Assembly: GCA_903958265.1 (NCBI GenBank)
Contig: CAJBSQ010000401.1
Span: 1-14,327, forward strand
Direction: 5' to 3'
DNA length: 14,327 nucleotides
Source: an uncultured Planctomycetaceae bacterium
GTDB lineage: Bacteria; Planctomycetota; Planctomycetia; Pirellulales; UBA1268
Shown here piece by piece: positions 1-8,017 of this stretch. Below the pieces are notes generated by a model that saw only the letters and a program-made list of their open reading frames with translations, ran no database searches and was not told the DNA's origin. The position numbers and the translations under genes are program-made. Every line of letters starts with the position of its first letter. Position 1 is the first letter of the stretch.

Positions 1-271
1 AGGTCTCGGTCCAGAGAAGCCGGTTTTGGATGTCGACCGTTTTGGCCTCCTGCCAGTTCTTGGCGGCCTCCGAGTTCTGCAGATTCTCGGCGCCTCGCGC
101 TCGGGCCATCTCCGACATCCCGTAGGCGGCCGCCTGGCCGGCCGTGGAGGCATAGCCGCCACGGTTGTAGCCCATGCCGCCGCCCCACTGGGCCGAGGCC
201 CCGGCGGCGGTGAGGATGCAACCGAGGGCAACGAGGGACGGACGAGTGGTGGACCGCGATGGCGAACGCAT
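1..271 (-). CDS. Secreted small planctomycete-type protein, N-terminal part (runs off window)
   Basis: This is the first 90 codons of a minus-strand gene cut by the window edge. Translation from the ATG at 271 gives a signal peptide: a basic N-region (MRSPSRSTTRPS), a hydrophobic core (LVALGCILTAAG) and an ASA cleavage site before QWGGG. A Gly/Tyr/Asn-rich segment follows, then a likely amphipathic helix with AAYGMSEMARARGAENLQNS and EAAKNWQEAKTVDIQNR. A GAGG Shine-Dalgarno sequence lies six bases before the ATG. Known: short secreted proteins with a glycine-rich start and an ARxxGxxNLxNSxAA-type helix are recurrent, uncharacterised proteins in Pirellulales genomes; I recognise the style but cannot name a family. 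The Cys in the signal core is not in a good lipobox, so signal peptidase I processing is more likely. It is divergent from the HEAT-repeat gene, and function is unknown. Confidence 0.8.
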   Translation of the reverse strand, partial: MRSPSRSTTRPSLVALGCILTAAGASAQWGGGMGYNRGGYASTAGQAAAYGMSEMARARGAENLQNSEAAKNWQEAKTVDIQNRLLWTET

Positions 272-353
272 GACGAGCCTCGAGAGACGTCGGGTGGGAT
301 GACTTCCGCGCGTGGACGGCGAAAACTCACGGTGCCGAAAAACCGGCTGCAAG

Positions 354-359
354 TATACT
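354..359 (+). promoter_or_regulatory. Candidate -10 box (TATACT) in the divergent intergenic region
   Basis: TATACT sits in the spacer between the two divergent genes. It lies inside AGTATACT, a palindrome, so the same bases offer a -10 box on both strands. No good -35 box is visible at 16-18 bp in either direction, so this is only a candidate. The rest of the 272-460 spacer shows no other clear signal. Confidence 0.3.
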
Positions 360-460
360 CAAGTCGCCCAAGACGGGCGATGGAGATTTGAGCGGGGCGT
401 GCCGGCGTGAGGCCGCTGCAGCCACGCGGTCGGAGACTCTTTTTGGGAGCATTATCCAGC

Positions 461-2479
461 ATGATCTGCCTGAAGCATTCGCGTGAGACGGCCTTGGGGA
501 CGCCCCTGGTGACGGCCTCGATGACGGCCTTGATCATGGCCTTGATCGGCACCGTCATCATGACTGGGTGCGCCGACATGAAGGCCAAGCCGCGGCCGGG
601 CGAGCAGGCCGAAGCCAAGGCAAAGGCTAAGGCCGAGAGCCTCGTGAACGCGGTCGTCGCGCCAGCCACCACGGTCGCCGTTGAGCCGGCCCCCGCCCCG
701 GCCACGCCGGCTGCTTCGATCGCCGCCGAGAGCGGCGGCACCGGGCCCTCGATCGCCGACCTCGTCACGAAACTCGGCGCTTCCGCCGACAGCGGAGCGC
801 GGGTGCTTGTGATCGATGAGATCGGAGCCCTGGGGCAGCCCGCGCTGCCGGCGCTCACCGGGTTGGTCGCTGCTTTCGCCGATGAGGATTCCCGGGTGAG
901 GTGGCACGCAGCCCGCGCCGTCGGACTGATCGGAGAGGATGCCCGCTCGGCGATTCCAGCCCTGGTGACACTTCTTGCCGACACCGATCCGATCGTGGTC
1001 ACTCAGGCGGCGGCCGCTCTGGGCCACATTCGCGAGGATGATGGTCGGGGCCTGATCCCCGAAGCCGATGCGAAGGCCTACGCGACGGCAGTCGACCCGC
1101 TCGCGAAGACGACCGTGCATCCCGACGCCCGCGCCCGCCGGGCCTCGATGCGGGCGCTGCGACGGTACAGCATGTCGCTTGCGGACATGGCCCCCATCGT
1201 CTCGAAGCATTTGGCCGACGCCGACCCGGCGGTCGTCGTCTCGGCGCTTCACACCCTTGCCGACATGGACGACGACGCCGTGCCCTTGTTGATCGAGGCG
1301 CTCAAGGACCCGAAGTCGCGGTACTGGGCCGAGGTGGCCCTTGCCGAGATCGGCCCCAAGGCTGCGGCCGCGGTAGAACCGCTTGCCAAGGCGGTCGAGG
1401 TGGGCGAGGCGGAGGAACGGCTGCAGGCGATTCTTGCCCTCGCGGCCATCGGCGAGCCGGCCGCCGCCGCCGCGCCAGCGATCATCGCGGTCCTCGATTC
1501 CAACGATGCTGCCCTGCAGATGCCTGCCGCATTCGCCCTCGGACGGATGAAGGCGGCCGCAGGGGATGCGAGCCTCGCCAAGGCCGTGGCGGGCGAAGAT
1601 CCCTTCCTCGCCTCCGTGGCCTCGTGGGCCCGGGCCAGGATTCATCCGGACGACAAGGCCCTCGTCGACGACGCGCTTGCCAGGCTGCGTGTCGGACTGG
1701 CCAATGCGGATGCCGAGATCCGCAGCGGGAGCGTCTCGGGCCTCTCCGATCTCGCCGAGAGCCTCGATGCTTCGGCCCGCGAACAGCTCGCGGGGGAGTT
1801 CATGCCTTTGCTCACCGATGCCGACCCGGAGGTCGGGCAGGCAGCCGGCGGCGCGCTCGTTCGGTTGGGGTCGGCAGCCATGGCGACGCTGCAGCCAAAA
1901 CTCACCGATCCGGCGATCCGGCGAAACATCCTCGAAATCCTGGCGGCCATCGGGCCGGCTGCAAAACCGGCGCTGGGCGAAATCGTCGGGGCGCTGGGCG
2001 ATGCCGATCCCCAGTGCCGTGGCGACGCCGCCATGGCCATCGCTGCCATCGGGCCCGATGCGGCCGAGGCTGTTCCTGAGCTGCAGAAACTCCTGGTGGA
2101 TCCGGCCGCGGCCGGTGGGCTGCGGTATGTGGCGGCCTACGCCCTGGGGCGGATCGGCCCCGCGGCCGGCGCCGCGGAACCGGTGCTGCGGGAGCTTTCC
2201 CTGTCGAAGGATGAGCTGCTGGCCACGGTTGCCATCTGGGCGGCTCTGAAGATCGAGCCCAACGACGCATCGCTGTTCGAGTCGGCCGTGCCGCTGTTGA
2301 GGCGGGCGCTGCGGGGCGATCGCGAACTGGCCCGACTCGAGGCCGCCGTGGCGCTGGGCGACATCGGCCCGGCCGCGGCGGCGGCGGTTCCGCTCCTCGA
2401 ACTCGTGTCGGAGGAAGATCCGGCGAGGGAGGTGCGGGCTGCGGCTGCGGCCGCGATTCAAAAGATCAAGGCGAAGTGA
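461..2479 (+). CDS. HEAT-repeat lipoprotein
   Basis: Predicted 672-residue exported protein built almost wholly of HEAT / PBS-lyase-like helical repeats. From the ATG at 461 the N-terminus is a lipoprotein signal: charged N-region, core ALIMALIGTVIMTG and Cys37 as the lipidated residue. An Ala/Lys/Pro-rich linker runs to about residue 90, then repeats of about 35-40 residues to the C-terminus. The repeat signature is IGPAAAAAVPLL-like, with conserved Asp-Pro turns (DADPEV, DADPAV, DEDSRV). Known: HEAT solenoids are protein-protein scaffolds, so an envelope scaffold is the inferred role. Residues 352-432 and 553-637 look like copies of one larger unit. An in-frame GTG at 407 would add 18 residues, but 461 has a better start codon and a GGGAG upstream. 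It is convergent with the methyltransferase-like gene. The long antisense frame over it is a GC artefact. Confidence 0.85.
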   Translation: MICLKHSRETALGTPLVTASMTALIMALIGTVIMTGCADMKAKPRPGEQAEAKAKAKAESLVNAVVAPATTVAVEPAPAPATPAASIAAESGGTGPSIADLVTKLGASADSGARVLVIDEIGALGQPALPALTGLVAAFADEDSRVRWHAARAVGLIGEDARSAIPALVTLLADTDPIVVTQAAAALGHIREDDGRGLIPEADAKAYATAVDPLAKTTVHPDARARRASMRALRRYSMSLADMAPIVSKHLADADPAVVVSALHTLADMDDDAVPLLIEALKDPKSRYWAEVALAEIGPKAAAAVEPLAKAVEVGEAEERLQAILALAAIGEPAAAAAPAIIAVLDSNDAALQMPAAFALGRMKAAAGDASLAKAVAGEDPFLASVASWARARIHPDDKALVDDALARLRVGLANADAEIRSGSVSGLSDLAESLDASAREQLAGEFMPLLTDADPEVGQAAGGALVRLGSAAMATLQPKLTDPAIRRNILEILAAIGPAAKPALGEIVGALGDADPQCRGDAAMAIAAIGPDAAEAVPELQKLLVDPAAAGGLRYVAAYALGRIGPAAGAAEPVLRELSLSKDELLATVAIWAALKIEPNDASLFESAVPLLRRALRGDRELARLEAAVALGDIGPAAAAAVPLLELVSEEDPAREVRAAAAAAIQKIKAK

Positions 2480-2514
2480 CCGGCTCGCTGGTCTTCCGCG
2501 ACCGCGTCAGCCGG
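2480..2514. terminator. Candidate bidirectional terminator hairpin
   Basis: CCGGCT (2480-2485) pairs with AGCCGG (2509-2514), and GGTC (2490-2493) pairs with GACC (2500-2503) around a six-base loop. CGC/GCG pairing between them leaves small bulges. It begins one base after the HEAT-gene stop and covers the last codons of the opposing gene, as expected for a shared terminator. No T-tract follows, so Rho-independent function is uncertain. Confidence 0.4.
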
Positions 2515-3046
2515 CCCGCTGGAGCACCGACCGCGCCGCCATCTCGTCGATCTTGGCTTTCGACAGCACGCTCCAGGTGCGGCCCGCCGATTCCACGAAC
2601 ACGGTCGTCTGCGAGTTGGTGATCCGCTGCAGGAAGAACCAACTCCGGGCCAGATGCCGCTCGTCGTTGGCCGCCGAGATCACCACCAGATCGAAGACGC
2701 CCAGGTGATTGCAGACGCGGGCGAGGGCGGAATCGATGTTGCCCGGCACCAGTTGCACCCGGGCTTTGCCGTGGAGCCGCTGGTGGGCCTGCTTGAGCGA
2801 CACGCCCGGAGGGTCGGTCGGGCTTCGGCTTTCGAACCGGTCGAGGCCCACGTAGGTGAGATCAGCCGTCGGCGTGGCCGCCGCCGCGACCTCCAGGAGC
2901 CGCTCGGTTCGCCCGAGGGTGCCGATTCCCAGTTCCAGGATCCGGCGCGGGGGCGTCTTGAGTGCGTGGCGGTAGATCGTCCGCTCACCCGCCGGCTTCG
3001 AGAGCCGCGTGAGCCAGAGGGAACGGAGCATTCCGAGCCTTGCCAT
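2507..3046 (-). CDS. Class I SAM-dependent methyltransferase-like protein
   Basis: A 179-residue protein with the order of motifs of a Rossmann methyltransferase. Residues 36-45 (ILELGIGTLG) match motif I, the glycine loop that binds S-adenosylmethionine. YVGLDRFE at 65-72 ends in the acidic position that normally holds the ribose hydroxyls. VQLVPGNIDSAL (97-108) and FDLVVIS (118-124) fit motifs III and IV. There is no signal peptide. Known: such folds methylate many substrates, so no target can be named. It is short for the fold and the region after strand 5 is small, so it may be a reduced or non-catalytic member. No Shine-Dalgarno is clear before the ATG at 3046, which sits in a GGGGCCCC palindrome; Met6 is an alternative start. 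It stands alone between a convergent and a divergent neighbour. Confidence 0.65.
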   Translation of the reverse strand: MARLGMLRSLWLTRLSKPAGERTIYRHALKTPPRRILELGIGTLGRTERLLEVAAAATPTADLTYVGLDRFESRSPTDPPGVSLKQAHQRLHGKARVQLVPGNIDSALARVCNHLGVFDLVVISAANDERHLARSWFFLQRITNSQTTVFVESAGRTWSVLSKAKIDEMAARSVLQRAG

Positions 3047-3254
3047 GGGGCCCCCACGAGAGCGTGCCTGGGGCCGTCACTGCCCCCCTCGTGTCGGATC
3101 GGCCGTCAGCCGCATGCCACTGAAAGGGCGGTTCGTCGCCCGTCACACCTTGCCGGACCGCCACGCGAGAGAAAAACGGCCCCGCCGCTTTGTCCTGGCA
3201 GACGTTTGGTAAAGTAACGGGCTCCATCCGATCCATTCCCGCACCACTTCCGCC

Positions 3255-4664
3255 ATGCCCTCCACACCCCGCACGCTGCTCGACAAGATCTGGGACAACC
3301 ACGTCGTCTTCACCCCGCCCGGCGAGTTGCCGCTGGTGTACGTCGACCGCCACCTCGTCCACGAGGTGACCAGCCCGCAGGCCTTTGAGGGCCTCCGACT
3401 GGCGGGCCGTCGGGTTCGTCGGCCCGAGGCGACTTTTGCCACGCCCGACCACAACGTGCCGACCAGCGACCGGCGGTTGCCGATCGCCGACCCGGTCTCC
3501 AAGCAGCAGATCGACACGCTGCGGGCCAACTGTCAGGAGTTTGGAGTCCGGCTGTTTGATCTCGACGACGTCGATCAGGGCATCGTCCACGTGATCGGCC
3601 CCGAGCTGGGCATCACGCAGCCAGGAATGACGATCGTCTGTGGCGACAGCCACACCGCCACCCACGGCGCCCTCGGCGCCCTCGCCTTCGGCATCGGCAC
3701 CAGCGAGGTGGAGCACGTGCTCGCCACGCAGACGCTGCGACAGGGGAAGCCCAAGTCACTCGAGGTGCGGGTCGACGGCACGCTCCCCCCTGGGGTGACG
3801 GCCAAAGACATCGTGCTCTACCTGATCGGGAAGCTTTCCACCGAGGGGGGCGTGGGGCACGTCATCGAATACACCGGCGAGTGCATCCGCAGCCTCGGCA
3901 TGGAGCAGCGGATGACCGTCTGCAACATGTCGATCGAGGCCGGCGCCCGGGCCGGGATGATCGCCCCCGACGCCGTGACCTTCGACTACCTCCGGGGGCG
4001 CGATTATGCCCCCAAGGATTTCGATGCCGCCGTGGCGGCATGGGAGAAACTGCCGAGCGACTCCGGCGCCGTCTACGACCGGGTGGAGATCTTCCGGGCG
4101 GCTGACGTGGTTCCGCAGGTGACCTGGGGCACGAACCCGGCGCAGGTGACGGGCGTCGATGCGGTCGTGCCCGACGCCGTATCGTTCGCCGACCCCAACG
4201 ACCGCTCGAGCGCCGCCCGCGCCCTCGAGTACATGGGGCTGGAGGGGGGCACGAGGATCGTCGACATCCCGCTCGACCGCGTGTTCATCGGGTCGTGCAC
4301 GAACAGCCGCATCGAAGATCTGCGGGCCGCGGCCAGCGTGGTGCGCGGGTATCGCGTGGCGTCGACGGTGCGGGCGATGGTGGTGCCGGGCAGCGGCCGC
4401 GTGAAGCGGCAGGCGGAGCAGGAGGGGCTCGATCGCGTGTTCCGCGAGGCGGGCTTCGACTGGCGGGAAGCCGGCTGCAGCATGTGCCTGGGCATGAATC
4501 CCGACACGCTCGCGCCGCGGGAGCGGTGCGCCTCGACGAGCAACCGCAACTTCGAGGGGCGTCAGGGGAAGGGGGGCCGCACCCATCTCGTCTCCCCGGC
4601 GATGGCCGCCGCCGCCGCGGTGTCTGGCCACTTCGTCGACATCCGCGACTGGCAGTACAAGTAG
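3255..4664 (+). CDS. leuC: 3-isopropylmalate dehydratase large subunit
   Basis: Large subunit of isopropylmalate isomerase, a cytosolic [4Fe-4S] aconitase-family enzyme that converts 2-isopropylmalate to 3-isopropylmalate in leucine synthesis. The protein is 469 residues, the family's usual length. The three cluster cysteines are visible: Cys348 in IGSCTNSR, and Cys408 and Cys411 in AGCSMCLGMNP. Other hallmarks are TLLDKIWDNHVV at the N-terminus, CGDSHTATHGALGALAFGIGTSEVEHVLATQ (residues 129-159) and RNFEGRQGKGGRTHLVSPAMAAA near the end. It is followed 14 bases later by leuD, which supplies the second domain of the holoenzyme. No Shine-Dalgarno is evident before the ATG. The 3047-3254 leader contains no leucine-rich leader peptide, so attenuation is not supported. 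Confidence 0.98.
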   Translation: MPSTPRTLLDKIWDNHVVFTPPGELPLVYVDRHLVHEVTSPQAFEGLRLAGRRVRRPEATFATPDHNVPTSDRRLPIADPVSKQQIDTLRANCQEFGVRLFDLDDVDQGIVHVIGPELGITQPGMTIVCGDSHTATHGALGALAFGIGTSEVEHVLATQTLRQGKPKSLEVRVDGTLPPGVTAKDIVLYLIGKLSTEGGVGHVIEYTGECIRSLGMEQRMTVCNMSIEAGARAGMIAPDAVTFDYLRGRDYAPKDFDAAVAAWEKLPSDSGAVYDRVEIFRAADVVPQVTWGTNPAQVTGVDAVVPDAVSFADPNDRSSAARALEYMGLEGGTRIVDIPLDRVFIGSCTNSRIEDLRAAASVVRGYRVASTVRAMVVPGSGRVKRQAEQEGLDRVFREAGFDWREAGCSMCLGMNPDTLAPRERCASTSNRNFEGRQGKGGRTHLVSPAMAAAAAVSGHFVDIRDWQYK

Positions 4665-4678
4665 GAGTGTTTCGCAGC

Positions 4679-5296
4679 ATGCAATCGTTCACGACCCACT
4701 CAGGCATCGTCGCCCCCCTCGACCGGGCCAACGTCGATACCGACCAGATCATTCCCAAGCAGTTCCTCAAGCGGATTGAGCGGACGGGGTTTGGCCAGTA
4801 TCTGTTCTTCGACTGGCGGTTCCTGCCCGACGGCTCGGCGAACCCGGAGTTTGAGCTCAACCAGCCTCCGGCGGCCGGGGCGAGCATCCTCCTGGCGCGG
4901 CGGAACTTTGGCTGCGGCTCCAGCCGTGAGCATGCCCCGTGGGCTCTGGCCGACTACGGCTTCCGGGCCGTGATCGCGCCGACGTTCGCCGACATCTTTT
5001 TCAACAACTGCTTCCAGAACGGCATGGTGCCGATCCGGCTCGACGAGGCCGACGTGGATGAGCTCTTCAGACGGGCGACGGCCGCGGCGGCCGCAGGGGG
5101 GCAGTACTCGCTCCGGGTCGATCTTCAGGCATGCACCGTCTCGGACGACGCCGGCTTCACGCGGTCGTTCGCGGTGGATCCCTTCCGGCGGCAATGCCTG
5201 CTGGAGGGCCATGACGACATCGACCTCTCGCTGCGGCATGCCGACAAGATCACGGCCTGGGAGGCGGACCGCGGCCTGCCCGCGCTGTCGGGCTGA
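4679..5296 (+). CDS. leuD: 3-isopropylmalate dehydratase small subunit
   Basis: Small (swivelling-domain) subunit of isopropylmalate isomerase, which pairs with LeuC to complete the active site. The protein is 205 residues, typical for the bacterial LeuD of two-gene systems. Hallmarks are NVDTDQIIPKQFLKR (18-32) and NFGCGSSREHAPWAL (76-90), the substrate-recognition loop, followed by VIAPTFADIFFNNCFQNG. AGGAG overlapping the leuC stop codon serves as ribosome site. An in-frame GTG at 4667 would add four residues, but ATG 4679 gives the normal family start (MxxFxxHxGIVAPLDRANVDTD). The next gene starts four bases after its stop, so transcription continues into it. leuA and leuB are not in the window. 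Confidence 0.97.
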   Translation: MQSFTTHSGIVAPLDRANVDTDQIIPKQFLKRIERTGFGQYLFFDWRFLPDGSANPEFELNQPPAAGASILLARRNFGCGSSREHAPWALADYGFRAVIAPTFADIFFNNCFQNGMVPIRLDEADVDELFRRATAAAAAGGQYSLRVDLQACTVSDDAGFTRSFAVDPFRRQCLLEGHDDIDLSLRHADKITAWEADRGLPALSG

Positions 5297-5300
5297 CGGC

Positions 5301-6335
5301 ATGCGGAGCAGCGGCTCGACGATCGTGCTGGGAGTCGCCTTCGCCTGGGTGGCTACCGCCGTGCCGATGGGCCCGATCTCGGCCGCGGATTCGGCGACGG
5401 TCGTGCCGTTGCTCGACGAACTCGCCGCGGCTGGGCCGCTGGCGGTCTCCGCCAACGGCCAGACCGCGTATGTCGTCGACGAGTCTCGCCGGGTGATCGT
5501 GGGCTTCGATCCGTTCGACCCCGCGCGGCGGCGGGATGCGATCGGGCCCGCGGCCGACACCGAACCGGTGCCGATCGCCGTGGCCGGCCTGCCGGGTGAC
5601 CTGCTGGCCGTGGTCGGGCGGGCGGGCGATGCCTGGTCGCTCGGCACCTATCGGGTTCGTCCGGGAGAAGCTGCTCGGGCGGCGGAGCCGCTCCAACGCC
5701 TGGCGATCGGGCGGGCGACCGCCGCCGACGTCCGGGTCGGCGTTGCGGTCAGCCGGGCGCGGGATTGGTTCGCCGTGGCCGGTCTACCGGTGGGGCTGCC
5801 GCCAGTGGTGCGGGCAGTCTTCGCGGGCGCAGGCGTGCGGCCCCTGTCAGACGCGGGCTGCCCGCCTGGCATGGATGGAGCCCGTCCGGTGGCGATCGCA
5901 GTCAGTCCTGCCGACGAAGTGGTGCTGTTCGAGGCCACGACGCCGGCGGGCCCCGCCACGCTCGCCTATCACGGGCCCGGCGGTCACGAGCTGCTGCGGC
6001 TCGATACGGGCCTCGCCGATATTCGTGGCGCTGCGTTCAGCCGCGGTGACGGCACGCTGTGGGTGATTGCGGGTGCCGCGGCCGACGTCGACCGGCAGCC
6101 CGACGGCCTATGGCGGCTCGATGCCGTCATGCGGCGGCGGCGTCAGGCCGTGCAGCCAGTGCTCGTTTCCCGGCTCACCGATCCCAGGTTTCTCGTCGGC
6201 GTGTCGGAGCGGAGCCTCGTGGTCGTTCATGGAGGCGAACGTCGACAGGTCGTCCGCATCGACCCACATCCGACCACCACTGAGCGGGCCGAGCCACCAG
6301 AGCGACCACGTCACGAGGAGGATTCCGAGCCATGA
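5301..6335 (+). CDS. Secreted protein of unknown function, possibly beta-propeller-like
   Basis: A 344-residue exported protein. The first 28 residues form a signal peptide with hydrophobic core TIVLGVAFAWVATAV and an ISA cleavage site before ADS. The mature part is rich in beta strands and contains propeller-like phrases: LAVSANGQTAYVVDESRRVIVGFDP (47-71), VAIAVSPADEVVLFEA, DIRGAAFSRGDGTLWVIAGA and LWRLDA. These resemble NHL/YVTN-type blades, but the repeats are too diverged for a firm family call. The tail is charged and Pro/Glu-rich. It starts four bases after leuD and its stop overlaps the next gene's ATG, so it is probably co-transcribed with leuCD. A direct role in leucine synthesis is unlikely, since the protein is exported. 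I chose ATG 5301 over an upstream in-frame start inside leuD because of the signal peptide. Confidence 0.75.
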   Translation: MRSSGSTIVLGVAFAWVATAVPMGPISAADSATVVPLLDELAAAGPLAVSANGQTAYVVDESRRVIVGFDPFDPARRRDAIGPAADTEPVPIAVAGLPGDLLAVVGRAGDAWSLGTYRVRPGEAARAAEPLQRLAIGRATAADVRVGVAVSRARDWFAVAGLPVGLPPVVRAVFAGAGVRPLSDAGCPPGMDGARPVAIAVSPADEVVLFEATTPAGPATLAYHGPGGHELLRLDTGLADIRGAAFSRGDGTLWVIAGAAADVDRQPDGLWRLDAVMRRRRQAVQPVLVSRLTDPRFLVGVSERSLVVVHGGERRQVVRIDPHPTTTERAEPPERPRHEEDSEP

Positions 6336-6661
6336 CCACGACGCGGCGCATGAAGATTGAGGCGATGCTGAAGGACGATCCGCAGGATGTGTTCCTGCGA
6401 TACAGCCTGGCGCTCGAGATGGAGTCGGGGGACGACTGGGAGGCCGGGCTCGAGATCCTCGAACAGCTCGCCCGGGAGACGCCCCCCTACGTGCCCGCCT
6501 TCCACATGGCCGGGCAGCATCTCGTCAAGCATGGCCGCATCGACGACGCCCGCCGGGCCCTCAGGGAAGGCATCGAGGCCGCGCGGGCCGCGGGCAACTC
6601 CCACGCCGCAGCCGAGATGTCAGAGCTGCTGATGAGCCTTGGCGAGGCGGGGGAGGGCTGA
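6332..6661 (+). CDS. Small TPR-repeat protein
   Basis: A 109-residue, mostly helical cytosolic protein. Two tetratricopeptide repeats are visible. One runs through about 18-50 (DVFLRYSLALEMESGDDWEAGLEILEQLARETP); the other through about 53-87 (YVPAFHMAGQHLVKHGRIDDARRALREGIEAARA), with the A/G-x-x-L and small-residue spacing of TPR helices. A further helix (AAAEMSELLMSL) caps the C-terminus. Known: TPRs bind other proteins, so this is likely an adaptor with an unknown partner. The ATG overlaps the previous stop as ATGA. A strong GAGGAGG ribosome site lies in the end of the propeller-like gene, giving translational coupling. It is the last gene of the leuCD operon as seen here. Confidence 0.78.
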   Translation: MTTTRRMKIEAMLKDDPQDVFLRYSLALEMESGDDWEAGLEILEQLARETPPYVPAFHMAGQHLVKHGRIDDARRALREGIEAARAAGNSHAAAEMSELLMSLGEAGEG

Positions 6662-6734
6662 CGCACGGCGGCCTTCAGCCTGCATCCGGTGTCCATGGAT
6701 CGCCGGCTCGGGGGCGGCAAAAGTCGCGTCGCCG

Positions 6735-6750
6735 GGGCGAGGATACGCCC
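6735..6750. terminator. Weak hairpin in the convergent gap after the TPR gene
   Basis: GGGCG (6735-6739) and CGCCC (6746-6750) flank a six-base loop in the 172-bp convergent gap between the leuCD operon and bioB. There is no T-tract. It is the clearest hairpin in the gap and so the best terminator candidate for either side, but the stem is only five pairs. Confidence 0.25.
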
Positions 6751-6833
6751 AAGGCTCCGCGAGCGTTCGCCGATCCCCTTCGCCTACCCGTCCTCGCTTC
6801 CGCAGCCGGCGATAAGCGTAACGTGAATGCGAT

Positions 6834-7874
6834 TCAGCCTGCCGCGGGCATCGGCTCCGCCGACTCGGCGCCGCGCGTGATCACGAAGCCCATCTCCGCG
6901 ATCATCTTGTAGTCGGCCTCGGGAAGCTGTCCCTTCGTGGTCAGATAGTCGCCGACGAACATCGAGTTGGCGGCATAGAGCCCGAGCGGTTGCAGGCTGC
7001 CCAGATGGATCTCGCGGCCCCCGGCGATCCGGATCTCCGCCGCTGGATTGACCATTCGCATCATCGCCAGCCCGCGGAGGCAGTCGCGGGCGTTGATCCG
7101 GTTGACCTGCTCCAGCGGCGTGCCGTCGATGGCGTTGAGGAAGTTGAGCGGGATCGACTCCACGCCGAGGGCCCGCAGATCAAGTGCCATGTCGACGAGG
7201 TCGTCGTGGGTCTCCCCCATCCCCATGATCCCGCCGCTGCAGAGTTCGAGCCCCGCGGAGCGGCAGGCGGCGAGCGTGGCCACGCGGTCGGCGTAGGTGT
7301 GGGTGGTGCAGACCTCGGCGTAGTGCCGCTCGCTGGTGTTGAGGTTGTGGTTGACCTTGTCGACACCGGCGGCGGCGAGTTGTGTGGCCTGCTCGGGCGT
7401 CAGAAGGCCCAGGCAGGCGCAGATGTTGAGGCCGTACGCCTGCTTGATCCGCGGGGTGATCTCGCAGACGAAGTCAATCTCCCGCTGGGTCGGGCCGCGG
7501 GCCGAGATCACGATGCAGAACGTCTTCGACTGCTGCTCGGAGGCCAGCTTCGCGGCTTCCATGAGCTTGGGGGCCGAGAGCAGGTTGTAGCGGGGGATTT
7601 CCGCGTCGGAGACCTTCGACTGCGAGCAGTAGCCGCAGTCCTCCGGGCAGAGGCCGCTCTTGGCATTCATCAGGAAGAACAGCTGCACCGTGTTGCCGAA
7701 GTGGTGATGCCGAACCCGCCAGGCGGCCGCGAGCACGTCGAGGAGTTCGACGTCGGTTGACTCCAGGATCGCGAGGGCCTCGCCGCGCTCGATCGTGCCG
7801 CCGGTGAGAACGCGGTCGGCAAGGGCATGCCAGCGGCTGGGAGCGAGGTCGCGGGAGGTTTCGGCGAGAGACAT
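6834..7874 (-). CDS. bioB: Biotin synthase
   Basis: Radical-SAM enzyme that inserts sulfur into dethiobiotin, the last step of biotin synthesis. The protein is 346 residues, normal for BioB. The SAM-cluster triad CxxxCxxC is at Cys76, Cys80 and Cys83 (GLCPEDCGYCSQ). The [2Fe-2S] ligands expected from E. coli BioB are present: Cys120 (TFCIVISARGP), Cys152 (NICACLG), Cys212 (ELCSGGIMGMGE) and Arg282 (EIRIAGGRE). YNHNLNTS-type substrate residues appear as KVNHNLNTSERHY. The open frame continues upstream to 8297, but BioB begins at the ATG at 7874, which has an AGGA ribosome site nine bases ahead and gives the normal family N-terminus. No other biotin genes are nearby. It follows the M24 peptidase-like gene by 143 bp and probably has its own promoter. 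Confidence 0.98.
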   Translation of the reverse strand: MSLAETSRDLAPSRWHALADRVLTGGTIERGEALAILESTDVELLDVLAAAWRVRHHHFGNTVQLFFLMNAKSGLCPEDCGYCSQSKVSDAEIPRYNLLSAPKLMEAAKLASEQQSKTFCIVISARGPTQREIDFVCEITPRIKQAYGLNICACLGLLTPEQATQLAAAGVDKVNHNLNTSERHYAEVCTTHTYADRVATLAACRSAGLELCSGGIMGMGETHDDLVDMALDLRALGVESIPLNFLNAIDGTPLEQVNRINARDCLRGLAMMRMVNPAAEIRIAGGREIHLGSLQPLGLYAANSMFVGDYLTTKGQLPEADYKMIAEMGFVITRGAESAEPMPAAG

Positions 7875-7934
7875 GCAACGCGTTCCTGGGATGCAAGGAA
7901 TCCGGGCCGCGGGATGCCCCGGCCACGGAGGAGA

Positions 7935-7963
7935 ATGGTAGCGATTCCTTCCCGGTGCGTGAA
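7935..7963 (-). promoter_or_regulatory. Candidate sigma-70-type promoter of bioB
   Basis: On the minus strand TTCACG (7963-7958) and TACCAT (7940-7935) are separated by exactly 17 bp, each matching four of six consensus bases. Transcription would start about 55 bp before the bioB ATG. No BirA-type operator was recognised. Confidence 0.35.
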
Positions 7964-7968
7964 ACGGC

Positions 7969-7982
7969 CCCCGCCGACGGGG
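7969..7982 (-). terminator. Short GC hairpin after the M24 peptidase-like gene
   Basis: CCCCG (7969-7973) and CGGGG (7978-7982) form a tight five-pair stem with a four-base loop, about 36 bp past the M24 gene stop and just ahead of the bioB promoter candidate. There is no clear T-tract after it on the minus strand, so terminator function is tentative. Confidence 0.3.
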
Positions 7983-8017
7983 CGATCGACCGGCACGCCG
8001 CGAAGAAAGGCCGCCAG

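Noticed and set aside
902..917. TGGCACG-N4-CCGC sigma-54-like match
   Set aside because: It is inside the HEAT coding region, its -12 box is poor and no gene start lies downstream.
452..2461. Open minus-strand frame of 669 codons opposite the HEAT-repeat gene
   Set aside because: The translation is Arg/Gly/His-rich with no fold-like pattern. It is the mirror of a GC-biased Ala-rich gene, whereas the plus strand has a lipoprotein signal and regular repeats.
3047..3254. Leucine attenuator or leader peptide before leuC
   Set aside because: No short frame with a leucine run and no terminator/antiterminator pair is visible. A TAAAGT at 3210-3215 could be a -10 box but has no matching -35.
6670..6682. 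GGCCTTCAGCC-type partial palindrome after the TPR gene, resembling a decayed REP element
   Set aside because: Only three-base arms remain, so it cannot be told from chance in GC-rich DNA.
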